Source: Flavobacteriales bacterium (GTDB lineage Bacteria > Bacteroidota > Bacteroidia > Flavobacteriales_D > Parvicellaceae). Taken from it: DNA of 64,000 nt. The translations under genes and the position numbers were made by a program. The stretch covers positions 496,001 to 560,000 of the forward strand of contig JACJZN010000006.1 of NCBI GenBank assembly GCA_020635565.1, in the 5' to 3' direction. A model generated the notes under the pieces. That model ran no database searches. It saw only the letters and a list, made by a program, of their open reading frames with translations, and had not been told where the DNA came from. Positions 45,701-54,402 of this stretch are shown here, piece after piece. How positions within the stretch are numbered: position 1 is the stretch's first letter; each line of letters starts with the position of its first letter.

Positions 45701-46317
45701 CCTGTACCATCTCCTAATCTAAGAGAAAAATTCCCTCCATTTGGGTTGGTTGTTGAAATTCCAACCACAGGATCTGCCCCGGGAGCCATAATGGTATGTT
45801 GCGTTCCTGGCGTAAAAATCTGGGTTGCACCAACCATTTCGGCAGGATTTGTATTCACACTTCCAGTATACATCTCCCAACCGTTCAATGTTCCTTCTTC
45901 AAAATCCATGTTAACACAAGGGCCATTCGCTACCCTATTCGTAAAAAATGGATTCTCGTCTGCATTTGGAGAAATAACGGATGTAACCTGCTTATCTGGA
46001 TCAGAAACCGGCAGATTCATCTCAAGAAAAGTCTTGAAATTTTGATCTATTGTATCAAAATTAAACTGACCTAAAACATAGGCATCAATGACCTGTTTGG
46101 AATAATCCATCAGCGTTCGCTGATTTTTCATCTTGAACTGTAGAGCAGGCTGATTGTAAGTTGCTTCTACATAATCCCTTGTAGCTTGAGAAGTATAGTA
46201 CACTTTTAATCCAATTTCCGCTTGAGCTCTCAAAGCAGAATCAGATTGTGACCAACTCAAATTCATAGCAAATACTATTGCAATGAGTGAATAGAGTAGT
46301 TTTGACATCATGTTCAT
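42778..46317 (-). CDS. Large secreted protein with PKD repeats, T9SS type B C-terminal domain
   Basis: This 1179-aa protein has a signal peptide (about 1-23). A region of about 300 residues with a jelly-roll-like feel (NGWEMYTGSVNTNP, GHYGYAYVDAECSP) follows. At least seven PKD domains show the repeated motif WDFG/WDFT, for example YQWDFGDLIGSDVNQNTSYLYG and NWDFTSDGVVDYSG. The last 85 residues are the gliding-motility-associated C-terminal domain (VPNTFTPDGDGINDYF, FDRWGLLIY, WDGTY, YVWKI). It is exported by T9SS and may act as an adhesin. The ligand is unknown. Confidence 0.85.
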   Translation of the reverse strand: MNMMSKLLYSLIAIVFAMNLSWSQSDSALRAQAEIGLKVYYTSQATRDYVEATYNQPALQFKMKNQRTLMDYSKQVIDAYVLGQFNFDTIDQNFKTFLEMNLPVSDPDKQVTSVISPNADENPFFTNRVANGPCVNMDFEEGTLNGWEMYTGSVNTNPAEMVGATQIFTPGTQHTIMAPGADPVVGISTTNPNGGNFSLRLGDGTGTGGLAASVRQTFLVDANNAVFTYSYAVVLEDPSGHAYGEKPFFKVNIYDQGGNAISCGEYEVVASSGLDASWTSYGAGWYRDWQTVFAPLDAYIGQNVTIEFISGDCSQSGHYGYAYVDAECSPLEIIPPGTLICDGNPVTLSAPAGAASYLWNTGSTNQSISTSTPGNYSVDVIPVQGAACGITINATVGGSTGAPIADFDAAPLSVCVGESIDFTDLSTATNGATVDYWDYNFGDGSVNASTPDATHAYGTNGTYDVQFVAGVLVPGQGGCYDTLVKTVTVNESPTAAFSVSNVCKGATTQFTDQSTSNNGTISTWKWDFTSDGSIDNTQQNPSSVIGNDGTYTATLIVSTGGNCSDTVSETYYVHPIPVADFSWLDVCEGVAIDFIDESSISSGTVDAYQWDFGDLIGSDVNQNTSYLYGTPGQYNVVLTVTSDSGCIDSETYQVEMFANPVADFTFVDACENAPINFADASNSNGAVISTYNWDFTSDGVVDYSGSSTDYTYTTANTYDVTLAIMTNEGCVDTLVQSVDVYPTPVANFTGENICAGSSSDFTNSSSISSGSITSQFWDFGNGGTSTVLNPSEVFMAEGIYSVYLEVTSDQGCVASVNNSIQVYPNPVAQFVTADVCDGTQVSFVDFSNVSNTFTTNSISSWNWDFGTNPASGTQGQFANNLYSAPGTYTVTLDVTTNRTCTDSYSMDVVVYPNPEVSFESPNPNGCTEWCPIITNTSTISSGINNSYYWNLGDGTVSTDEFPVHCYSNNTLSNVSYNVSLTVTSDFGCATTVNESNFITVYPEPVAEFSHDPIVGDIYNSTIQFINESQIADLNNWNFANLGSSNLEHPSFTFPDQDSGIYEVCLHVETMYGCFADVCHDVEIIGYSNIYVPNTFTPDGDGINDYFIPSVYGFSEEDYELMIFDRWGLLIYATTGQTNYWDGTYKSEACPVDAYVWKIKATDKYTGEKKSFMGHINLLR

Positions 46318-46492
46318 CGGTTAAATGAAGGTTGGATAACAATCGTTAGACGTATAGCTTTCCAATAGTTGCCTAAAAATAGATTATTTTTTTTGACGAA
46401 TCAAGTTTTTTTTAGGATAAAATATTAACATTACCTTATCAGCCAACGTTATTCCTCGATAAACTTGAGTATTTTCGCCTTTTTCTATCAAC

Positions 46493-48679
46493 ATGCTCAA
46501 ATTCAGCACAATAATATTTTGTACGGCTTTTGTCTTTTCTTGGATGAATTCAATATTTGGACAGAGAGCATATTCAATTCAAAACATCGAACATTTTGAG
46601 CTTGATGGAATATTGGACGACTCCATTTATACAAATCAGCCCACAACAGATTTTATTCAAAACTTTCCAACCGACAGTTTACCAGCAACATCTCAAACGA
46701 AAGTATGGATGTTCTATGATAAAGAGTACTTATATATCTCCGCAGAATGTTTATCCTCTTCTGATAACTACACCATACAGTCCTTAGGCAGAGATTTTGA
46801 ATTGGAAAGTAATGATGCATTTACGGTTGCCATCTCTCCGCTCAATGATCAGACTAACGGGTTTTATTTCTCTATTACGCCATTCGGGACACAACATGAG
46901 GGAACCATTCAATATGGAGGTGCATTTGGAGGATCCAATGTATGGGACAACAAATGGTATAGTAATGCTGTAAAAACTCCAACAGGGTGGACATTGGAAA
47001 TGAAAATCCCCTTCAAAACAATTCGTTATAAATCAGATCAAATGGTCTGGGGAGTCAATTTTATTCGAACCGATCTAATCAATCAAGAAATATCAACTTG
47101 GAACCAAGTACCACAGAATTTTAATTTTTTAAGTCTGTCAAATACAGGGACTTTAAATTGGGACAAATCGCCACCAAAAGCTGGAACAAACGTTTCACTC
47201 ATTCCCTATGGGATCATGGGTTGGAATAAAGATTATGCCAATGGAACTGAAGATCAACTTAAATTAAATGCGGGTCTTGATGCTAAAATTGCTGTTACCT
47301 CATCCTTAAATCTTGACCTTACCATCAATCCCGATTTTTCTCAAGTGGATGCCGATGTGCAGATCACAAATCTTTCCAGGTTTAGCCTCTTTTTCCCGGA
47401 AAGACGACAATTTTTCTTAGAAAACAGTGACCTATTCGAAAGGTTTGGGTTTAGCATGATCCGCCCCTTCTTCTCAAGACAAATTGGTCTTTCCCAAGGT
47501 CAGACAGTTCCTATTCTTGCCGGGGCTCGTTTGAGTGGCTCGATCAATGAAAATTGGAGGGTAGGATTAATGGACCTTCAGACAGAAGGTGGTCCACTTG
47601 GTCCGGCTGAGAATTTTGCGGTGGGCGCAATTCAGAGAAGAGTTGGCAATTGGGGAAACATTGCTTTGATCGGAGTAAATAAACAACAATTTGATGCCAA
47701 TAGCAATCCAATTACCGGTGGATTCAATAGAATATTTGGAATAGACTACAATCTTCAATCACCAGATGGTAAACACCGGGGTAAATTCTTTTACCATCAC
47801 AGTTTGTCCAACTCTATGAATGACTATGCTCATGCAAGTTGGTATATGTACAACACCCGAAAATTAACTTTCCACTGGAACCATGAATACGTAGGTCAGA
47901 ACTATCGAGCGGATGTTGGTTTTGTGCCTAGAGTTCAAAATTACAACAGTGAAACCGGGGAATTCATTTACAAGACCTATTGGAGATTAGAACCCTCGCT
48001 TACCTACAGACATTACCCAAAAAAGGGAAAAATCACCTATATCGCTCCTGAGATCTATTTCAGTGAATATTATGATGACAAATTCGTACCTACCGAAACG
48101 ACCCTTGCCCCCAGCATCTATATCTTAATGAAAAACAGAAGTAGTTTCAGCTTATCTACACGATACAACCAAGTTCGCCTACTTTATAATACTGACATAA
48201 CCTTCTCTGGAAATGACCCACACACTCCGGGATTTTATTCTTTGAATGATATTTATGTGTACTATGGTTCTTCACCAATAAATCTCCTGAACGTTGAAGT
48301 TGAAGCTGCTATTGGAAGGTATTATACCGGAAATATCGTTAGTGCCGCTACAGGAATTTCCTACAGAATCCAACCTCGATTCAAATTGAGCACATCCATT
48401 GAATACAATAATATTTATTTTGATGAAAAATACGATGATGTTCAGTTGCTGATCTTTAGTCCGAGAATTGATTTTCAATTCAACAGAAAAATGTTTTTCA
48501 CAACTTTTGTTCAGTATAACACTCAAGTAAACAATGTGAATATCAATGCTAGATTTCAATATAGATTTCGTCCTATGAGTGATCTGTTTGTAGTATATAC
48601 AGATAACTACAACGCCAATATTTTTGGAATAAAAAACAGGGCAATGGTGATAAAATTGGTATGGTGGTTGAACGTGTAA
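46493..48679 (+). CDS. DUF5916 / family 9 carbohydrate-binding-like outer-membrane protein
   Basis: This 728-aa protein has a signal peptide (about 1-23). An N-terminal carbohydrate-binding family 9-like domain follows (DGILDDSIYTNQPTTDFIQNFPTD, WMFYDKEYLYISAEC). The larger C-terminal part matches DUF5916, probably a beta-barrel with alternating aromatic strands (for example SLFFPERRQFFLENSDLF). Family members are outer-membrane proteins of unknown transport role. A near -7 box (TATTTTCG) lies close to the start. It is followed by the 774-aa unknown gene after 50 bp. Confidence 0.8.
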   Translation: MLKFSTIIFCTAFVFSWMNSIFGQRAYSIQNIEHFELDGILDDSIYTNQPTTDFIQNFPTDSLPATSQTKVWMFYDKEYLYISAECLSSSDNYTIQSLGRDFELESNDAFTVAISPLNDQTNGFYFSITPFGTQHEGTIQYGGAFGGSNVWDNKWYSNAVKTPTGWTLEMKIPFKTIRYKSDQMVWGVNFIRTDLINQEISTWNQVPQNFNFLSLSNTGTLNWDKSPPKAGTNVSLIPYGIMGWNKDYANGTEDQLKLNAGLDAKIAVTSSLNLDLTINPDFSQVDADVQITNLSRFSLFFPERRQFFLENSDLFERFGFSMIRPFFSRQIGLSQGQTVPILAGARLSGSINENWRVGLMDLQTEGGPLGPAENFAVGAIQRRVGNWGNIALIGVNKQQFDANSNPITGGFNRIFGIDYNLQSPDGKHRGKFFYHHSLSNSMNDYAHASWYMYNTRKLTFHWNHEYVGQNYRADVGFVPRVQNYNSETGEFIYKTYWRLEPSLTYRHYPKKGKITYIAPEIYFSEYYDDKFVPTETTLAPSIYILMKNRSSFSLSTRYNQVRLLYNTDITFSGNDPHTPGFYSLNDIYVYYGSSPINLLNVEVEAAIGRYYTGNIVSAATGISYRIQPRFKLSTSIEYNNIYFDEKYDDVQLLIFSPRIDFQFNRKMFFTTFVQYNTQVNNVNINARFQYRFRPMSDLFVVYTDNYNANIFGIKNRAMVIKLVWWLNV

Positions 48680-48682
48680 TGT

Positions 48683-48690
48683 TACTTTTG
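48683..48690 (+). promoter_or_regulatory. Putative -7 box of the 774-aa gene
   Basis: TACTTTTG, an exact TAnnTTTG match, 39 bp before the ATG at 48730. Confidence 0.4.
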
Positions 48691-48729
48691 TCCGATCAAT
48701 AGTTATACGATTTAATTCGAACACCAAAC

Positions 48730-51054
48730 ATGAATAGACTTTTAGTTGTAATCGTTTTACTGCAACTTCTAATGATATCTGCGAAATCGCAATCGGTAAT
48801 GCTGACTGCGGAAGAAAAAGCAAGGATGTATCACGTAGTTCAAAAGAGTCCGGTTTTAAAAAGGAATCTGAACCCATTTTTCGCTTACACCGGTGATACA
48901 GTATACTTCAAGTACAACGATGCTGAAGACAAACTAGATTCAATTGTTGATTTCGATTCTATTGCACAGCACATCATCTACGAGCCATCCTTACTAAAAG
49001 TGGACCACTACGGTCTCTCTACTGCACCAGCCGGTCTTTTAACAGAACTAGCTTCAAAGATGGCTCTTTACCAACTCTATAAGGAACTAAAAGATCGCAA
49101 TAAAGAACAACCGGAAGGAATTACCGATAAAGCTTATCAATACTTTTTAGATACATTGGTTCTCAAACTACCGAATGAGGTTACACGGAGAAAAAATGGA
49201 ATTGATGTTCCCAGCAAACAAATAGTTGACCTTATTGACCCTAATTACTTTTTCAATCAAAGGGTAACTGCATTATTAGGAATTCAGAGTCTTGAACAAG
49301 TGCGTCATAAAACAGTAATTGAAGCGATCAACTATGCGACCAGATCATATTTACAATATAAAGGAAAAGAGTACTTTTCAAAGATCTGTAATGCCAGACC
49401 TGAATTCACCACTAATCTGATCGCATGTGGTGACGGCAGCAATACTTTTGGGTTGCTGGATGAGCGTGAGAAGATCTACAAACAAAAAAATGAACTCGGA
49501 GACCCTGTAGGTTTAGGATTATTCACTTATGAACCTAAGTTTATCAGCGCAGGAGGTAATAGACAACAGTTAGTTCCTGAGCAATCTTCCGTTCTTCAAT
49601 TCGAGCCACTTACTAATGAATACACCAATGTACATTTTAGTTTATGGGGGTTCAATCGTGATCAACAAACCACCGTTGCGGTGTATCGAGAAGACAATAT
49701 GTATTTATTGTACGCTAACAAGTTGACAAAAGAACTTTCGCCCGACACCACCTTTGGAAAAGGAACAACTCTTCAATCGATCATTAAGCAACTGGAAGAT
49801 TTTGCCATTCCAAAAGTGGATGAGGAAATCAATGGTAAAGATGGTATTCGAGCAAAATTGACCGACAAAGACACGAGCTATCGTGATGTGCTAATGGAAA
49901 TTGTTGAAACTGAAATCGAATTATCCAATCTTAGGTACAATGGTCTGAAAAACAAGAAAAAGACAAAGAAAGCTCAAAACCACTTGGCCTGGCTTTACTC
50001 TAGAAAAAAGACCATCGAAACGCAACAAAAAGAATTGATGGAACATCTTCACGATGCAGAAGAAAGATATGCCAGATTACAGGAAAGACTGTTTGAACTG
50101 AAAAGTTACATCAATTACAATGAGATCAAGTATACTCATTTTGGATACATCTACACCTTTGAAGATGGGGTTACCTTCAATGCCAACACACAGGACCTTG
50201 TATTTCCAGACACTTTGGAATTGGATGATATACAAGTCCGATTGATCACCTTTGGAGAAAATGCACTGGCGCTCCATGTGGATGAGATCCAGTTATTGAC
50301 CTCTGTTTCTAAGGGTAAACCTCAGGACTTTGATCTACATGATTTTAGCTTGACTTTTTCAGATCTATTTGCACCAGACGACTATCAGTTAAAAGAAATC
50401 AAGATCAACCAAAAACAACATTTTGAACTGAGTAAATTACTTAACTCGATTCTGGTGGAGAAAAGTGAACTTGTTTTTGATCTTAAAGGAAACGGTGTTG
50501 GAGTAATGATGGAAGGAACTGTAGTTGATGCCAAAGAAATTGAAGAAGACAGCTACCCTGGAGAAACTGACGAAGAGAAAAAGATGGCGAGAGAAAGTGA
50601 CCAATATAAACCGCTTAGACTCTCTAACTTGTCATTTAAAAAAGTGGGACTGGAATTAAAACTAGACGTAACCAGTTTCACGGATCCTGTCAAGTCAAAA
50701 TTCTCCTATCGTGTTGGTGGACTGAACGATTTCAAAAAGCAATATGATAAGATCACAGACAATCAACTTCTTAGTGCTTTCAGAACTTTTCATATTACAG
50801 AGCAATTCTGTCGATTGATGTGGTATTCTGTTCACAATGACTTTGAAGGTAAAGATGAGAGTAAATTGAATACAGAATTGAAGAACATCCTCTATAAGAG
50901 CAAAGTAGACATGGACGGACTTCAATTGCGGTATTCCGACTATGCCAAACTAGCTCATCCAAACATTGATTATTATGAAATGATCATGGAAGAATTGGAG
51001 AAAAAAGATGAAGAGATCCAAGAAAAATTGGGTTTGATCAAAGGTAAAAAATAG
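48730..51054 (+). CDS. Exported protein of unknown function, long coiled coil
   Basis: This 774-aa protein has an N-terminal signal peptide (about 1-21). The first half is mixed, with FTTNLIACGDGSNTFGLLDEREKIYKQKNE. A long charged helical region (about residues 395-460, NLRYNGLKNKKKTKKAQNHLAWLYSRKK... LMEHLHDAEERYARLQERLFEL) is likely a coiled coil. The C-terminal third is mixed, ending in a charged helix. I recognise no known domain. It may be specific to this lineage, and a periplasmic or surface role is only suggested by the signal peptide. Confidence 0.65.
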   Translation: MNRLLVVIVLLQLLMISAKSQSVMLTAEEKARMYHVVQKSPVLKRNLNPFFAYTGDTVYFKYNDAEDKLDSIVDFDSIAQHIIYEPSLLKVDHYGLSTAPAGLLTELASKMALYQLYKELKDRNKEQPEGITDKAYQYFLDTLVLKLPNEVTRRKNGIDVPSKQIVDLIDPNYFFNQRVTALLGIQSLEQVRHKTVIEAINYATRSYLQYKGKEYFSKICNARPEFTTNLIACGDGSNTFGLLDEREKIYKQKNELGDPVGLGLFTYEPKFISAGGNRQQLVPEQSSVLQFEPLTNEYTNVHFSLWGFNRDQQTTVAVYREDNMYLLYANKLTKELSPDTTFGKGTTLQSIIKQLEDFAIPKVDEEINGKDGIRAKLTDKDTSYRDVLMEIVETEIELSNLRYNGLKNKKKTKKAQNHLAWLYSRKKTIETQQKELMEHLHDAEERYARLQERLFELKSYINYNEIKYTHFGYIYTFEDGVTFNANTQDLVFPDTLELDDIQVRLITFGENALALHVDEIQLLTSVSKGKPQDFDLHDFSLTFSDLFAPDDYQLKEIKINQKQHFELSKLLNSILVEKSELVFDLKGNGVGVMMEGTVVDAKEIEEDSYPGETDEEKKMARESDQYKPLRLSNLSFKKVGLELKLDVTSFTDPVKSKFSYRVGGLNDFKKQYDKITDNQLLSAFRTFHITEQFCRLMWYSVHNDFEGKDESKLNTELKNILYKSKVDMDGLQLRYSDYAKLAHPNIDYYEMIMEELEKKDEEIQEKLGLIKGKK

Positions 51055-51144
51055 ACCTTCTTCTATTCTCAGGAAATTAATCAACAGTAGTCATTGGTTC
51101 TGTAGAGAATTGTTAATTTCGTAAAAGAAAACAAATTGAACTCT

Positions 51145-52299
51145 ATGAAAATTGGTGTATTAGGAGCAGGATCGATGGGATCAGGAATTGCTCAGGTAGC
51201 AGCGACAGCAGGACATGATGTTATCCTTGTGGATTCAAAAGAAGCGGCATTGGAAAATGCCAAGAAGAGCTTATCAAAAGTGATGGACCGATTGGTAGAA
51301 AAAGGGAAATATACACCAGAAGAATCTTCAACATTACAAAATAGAATTTCATACTGCGCAGACCTTCAGCATTTCAGTGGATGCGGAATGGTGATCGAAG
51401 CTATTATAGAAAATCTGGACATTAAGAAAAGCGTTTTCAAGAATTTAGAGGAAATCACAGGCAAGGAGTGCATATTAGCCACCAACACTTCTTCTTTATC
51501 CGTAGCAGCTATTGCGTCAGCTTGTGAATATTCAGAACGCGTGATCGGTATTCACTTTTTCAATCCTGCACCCTTGATGCCTTTAGTGGAGATCGTCCCA
51601 TGTATTCAAACCAGTGAAACGGTAACCTCTACATCAAGAGCTTTGATCGATAGCTGGGGGAAAGTGACCGTTTTGGCCAAAGACACTCCGGGATTTATCG
51701 TAAACAGAGTGGCTAGACCATTTTACGGAGAAGCACTACGCATCTATGAAGAAGGAATTGCCGATTTTGCCACCATTGATTGGGCGATGACCCAAATTGG
51801 AGGGTTCCGTATGGGACCATTTACTTTGATGGATTTTATTGGAAACGACATCAACTATACTGTAACAGAAACTGTTTTTGAGGCCTTCTATTACGACCCA
51901 AGATATAAGCCATCATTCACACAAAGAAGACATGCTGAAGCAGGCTGGCTCGGTAGAAAATCGGGAAGAGGCTATTACAACTATGCCGAAGGAGCTACAC
52001 AGCCTACCCCAAAAGAAGACGAAAAGTTAGGAAAAGAGATCATGCTGCGCATTTTGATGATGCTGATCAATGAAGCTGCGGATGCTTTATTCTTAAACAT
52101 TGCCTCCAAAGAAGACATTGATCTGGCTATGACCAAGGGCGTTAACTATCCGAAAGGTTTGTTGAAATGGGCGGATGAACTCGGGATACAGCATGTGGTG
52201 AATTACCTAGATGCGATGTATAACGAGTACCGTGAGGATCGTTATCGTTGTTCTCCGCTATTGAGAAGAATGGCTGCCGGAAATCAACGATTCTATTAA
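51145..52299 (+). CDS. 3-hydroxyacyl-CoA dehydrogenase
   Basis: This 384-aa enzyme oxidises (S)-3-hydroxyacyl-CoA with NAD, as in fatty-acid beta-oxidation or butanoate/phenylacetate pathways. The NAD motif is IGVLGAGSMGSGIAQVAATAG. Catalytic elements are ATNTSSLSV, IGIHFFNPAPLMPLVEIVP and a GFIVNRVARPFYGEAL segment. Two 3HCDH C-terminal domains are present: the second ends NEYREDRYRCSPLLRRM. ATG 51145 is chosen because the glycine motif begins two residues later. A near -7 box (TAATTTCG) lies about 30 bp upstream. It is the last clear backbone gene before the accessory region. Confidence 0.92.
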   Translation: MKIGVLGAGSMGSGIAQVAATAGHDVILVDSKEAALENAKKSLSKVMDRLVEKGKYTPEESSTLQNRISYCADLQHFSGCGMVIEAIIENLDIKKSVFKNLEEITGKECILATNTSSLSVAAIASACEYSERVIGIHFFNPAPLMPLVEIVPCIQTSETVTSTSRALIDSWGKVTVLAKDTPGFIVNRVARPFYGEALRIYEEGIADFATIDWAMTQIGGFRMGPFTLMDFIGNDINYTVTETVFEAFYYDPRYKPSFTQRRHAEAGWLGRKSGRGYYNYAEGATQPTPKEDEKLGKEIMLRILMMLINEAADALFLNIASKEDIDLAMTKGVNYPKGLLKWADELGIQHVVNYLDAMYNEYREDRYRCSPLLRRMAAGNQRFY

Positions 52300-52720
52300 G
52301 ATATATTTTCAAAATTACAGTACCAATCTCTGCATTTAAGGCAGGATTATATCTTACCATCCGATAAGAACTTAACGGTTATGACTATCCAAGATGGTTA
52401 TTTGGGAGCGTACACTGCTTCGTTCATTCATAGCGTATTTATGGGGCGATCCTAGGAGGTTTGACGTCTCCCTGACGAGTGTGAATGGACGGTGATACGA
52501 CAGGCACACGAGTGACTAACGACAGAGCGTTGGAGACAGGTGTGTAATACGTAGTAATTGCGTTGGATTTAACTGGGACGATAGTAGGGAGATAGTAGGA
52601 ATTTTGTAGGTAATCCATTGGGAACGAATGTTTTGAATTAAGTTTTTTTAACAACCTACAAAGAGCGTTTGGCACGATAATGCCTTTCTAATCTGGTATT
52701 ACAAATTAAATACCAAATTT
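52300..52720. other. Intergenic border block with structured-looking non-coding sequence
   Basis: 421 bp without a convincing gene. The left half is AT-rich. Positions about 52440-52570 are GC-richer than the flanks and hold short repeated words (GTGTGAATGGACGG, GATACGAC, GTGTGTAATACG), looking like a structured or dispersed repeat rather than coding DNA. A 78-aa minus-strand frame over it has unnatural composition, and I reject it. No tRNA cloverleaf is seen. Confidence 0.45.
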
Positions 52721-53419
52721 ATGGCACGCGTAAGAGGAATTGTAAATTTTAACGGAAAAATTGGAGATCTCGTTTTCTACACTAAGAATGGAGAGCAATA
52801 TGTGAAACTTGCAGGAGATCGGAATGAAAATCGTAAAAAGGCGTTCAACAAGAATAAAAAATGTGTGAGCACCAATAGAAATCGTTTAGGGATCAATTAC
52901 TTCGCTACGAGTTTATATCGATTAATGAAAAGTAGTGGTTTAACCTTAGGTCAGCGCCAATTCAATATTTTTAAGAATGAGCTGCATAGTAGAATGCACT
53001 TTAAATATGAACCAGGCCGACCTATTCTTGCGTCAACTGTAAAAGAGATGATCCATGGATATGAGTGGCGAAATAACCAGCATGGACCTCCGCTATATGT
53101 TACTTATCGGGATGATGGTATCAGCATTGAAAATCTAGCTAGTGAAGTAAGATCTTTAAACCACAAGGAAAAATATCAAATCAATATCTATCGAATTATT
53201 TTGAAGGATGTATTGTGGAATGGTGAAAAGTATGCTTATACACTGCCGAAGACTCCTCCTGCTTATCTTCAGCAAGAGTGGATTTGTACGAAAGATCAAA
53301 CCACCTTTGAAATTGAGATAACACCGTTGGCTGCAAATGAATTTATGGTAATGAGTATATTACCGATGATCGAAGAGCATTATGCGGTACAGAGTGGGGC
53401 GAGGTTGTGGATTTTTTGA
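52721..53419 (+). CDS. Hypothetical protein, DUF6266-like start
   Basis: This 232-aa soluble basic protein starts MARVRGIVNFNGKIGDLVFYTKNGEQYVKL. The beginning resembles the N-terminus of DUF6266 proteins (MARxxxG...GKxGNxxxYxxxG...YVR), which are secreted or surface-like proteins of Bacteroidota without known function. No signal peptide is seen. The rest shows beta-rich sequence ending in a hydrophobic tail. Whether this is a full DUF6266 member is unsure. It lies between backbone and integron. Confidence 0.6.
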   Translation: MARVRGIVNFNGKIGDLVFYTKNGEQYVKLAGDRNENRKKAFNKNKKCVSTNRNRLGINYFATSLYRLMKSSGLTLGQRQFNIFKNELHSRMHFKYEPGRPILASTVKEMIHGYEWRNNQHGPPLYVTYRDDGISIENLASEVRSLNHKEKYQINIYRIILKDVLWNGEKYAYTLPKTPPAYLQQEWICTKDQTTFEIEITPLAANEFMVMSILPMIEEHYAVQSGARLWIF

Positions 53420-53922
53420 AGTTTTACCCCTCCGCCTGTCGGCACCTCCCCTACGAGGGGAGGAATAAATTGTGGTGGATATGAAAGATGAAAGATGAAA
53501 GGATGGATGATAGACGCAAAAAGCGATTCAAGCCTGAATGAGATATCAACTGAATGTAGGAGGAAAACAGGATTTTCGAATATTCTTTTACATCCTTTTG
53601 GCTTGACCCAAAAGGATCAAAAGGTCAAGATCAGAACAAAGCTTCTGCCCGCCTCTCATCCTTCATTGATTTTCTATGAGCGTTTGGGGACTTCAGGCTT
53701 TGCCTTTGTCCAAACAGCAGGCTGCCCTCTTGAAAATCTAATGAACGCTGTTCACCTCCTGCCCCGGCTCGCTGTTCTGATCTGGCCTACGCTTCTTGTC
53801 AAGGTGTCTGTTTATTAAGTATGAGGTGCATTGAAATGGTTGGAGTTGGACGCTGGGTGATGGATTTTGGATACTGGATGATGGATGTTGGATGATGGAC
53901 GCTGGATAGTGGTGATTATGAA
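53420..53922. other. Gene-free stretch with palindromes and a low-complexity block
   Basis: 503 bp with no credible gene. It contains a palindrome CTCCCCTACGAGGGGAG (53446-53462), an inverted repeat around CTTTTGGCTTGACCCAAAAG (about 53597-53617), a block at about 53618-53810 that looks like a dispersed intergenic element, and a TGGATGATGGATG-type low-complexity tract (about 53835-53910). The 107-aa frame at 53495-53818 spans these elements and is rejected as a gene. Confidence 0.6.
53835..53910. repeat. Degenerate GATGGATG/TGGACGCTGGA low-complexity tract
   Basis: The words GGATGATGGATG, GTTGGATGATGGACG and GCTGGAT repeat with variation over about 75 bp. It resembles degenerate short tandem repeats in intergenic DNA of some Bacteroidota; it could expand or contract. 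Confidence 0.6.
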
Positions 53923-54312
53923 TTAGTCAATATCTGGAAGGGCACCCATGTATTGGGGTTGGTAGGTAACGAGGACAAATTTTGGGATATCGTTTTCGAA
54001 CAGGGGAAGGAATCCGTAATCGTAGCAAAAATAATAAGTTTGTTCTTTACTATTGGACCAGGTGTGGGTATAGAATTTTGGGTCAAAGCCTTGGGAAAGG
54101 AGTTTCTCTTTACGGATGGTTGATTTACCTGCTTGATTGTAGTGCGCCAAGAGTCTTCGGTTCAGTTTAAGTTGTTTGTCAATTTGTTTGAATGGTGTTG
54201 TTTCCTCTTTCTTTTGCTGATAATGGTAATTTGATTTACAATACGCATTGCAGAACACCTTATCAATTCTACCCTCCAGCGGTTCTTTACAATTCAAACA
54301 GACCTTTTTCAT
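53923..54312 (-). CDS. Small zinc-ribbon-like hypothetical protein
   Basis: This 129-aa protein has an N-terminal cysteine motif, CLNCKEPLEG...VFCNAYCKSNYHY, with two CxxC/CxxxC pairs that could bind zinc. A basic helical middle (QIDKQLKLNRRLLAHYNQAGKSTIRKEKLLSQGFDPKFYTHTW) resembles a DNA-contacting region, and an aromatic C-terminus (YYFCYDYGFLPLF) follows. Similar proteins are known in Flavobacteriia without a function. It is divergent from the integrase gene with a 90-bp gap that holds a near-perfect palindrome, so it could regulate the integrase, which is inference only. Confidence 0.7.
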   Translation of the reverse strand: MKKVCLNCKEPLEGRIDKVFCNAYCKSNYHYQQKKEETTPFKQIDKQLKLNRRLLAHYNQAGKSTIRKEKLLSQGFDPKFYTHTWSNSKEQTYYFCYDYGFLPLFENDIPKFVLVTYQPQYMGALPDID

Positions 54313-54334
54313 TCCACAAAACTAAGTCTTAAAC

Positions 54335-54358
54335 GTAGATTTATACGTATAATTCTAC
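54335..54358. promoter_or_regulatory. Near-perfect 24-bp palindrome before the integrase gene
   Basis: Arms GTAGATTTATAC and GTATAATTCTAC meet at the centre ACGT; 11 of 12 pairs match. It lies between the divergent zinc-ribbon gene and the integrase, 45 bp before the integrase ATG, a fitting position for an operator. Confidence 0.5.
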
Positions 54359-54402
54359 ACTTATTTTATTCAATTAAGCAAAAAACACACGAGGTTTGCA
54401 GC

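Noticed and set aside
52439..52675. 78-aa minus-strand reading frame
   Set aside because: Composition (many Ser, Val, Pro, Thr without domain pattern) and the repeated words below it suggest non-coding DNA.
53495..53818. 107-aa plus-strand reading frame
   Set aside because: It runs over palindromic and GC-richer intergenic elements, has low-quality composition and no start context; such frames arise from repeat elements in this phylum.
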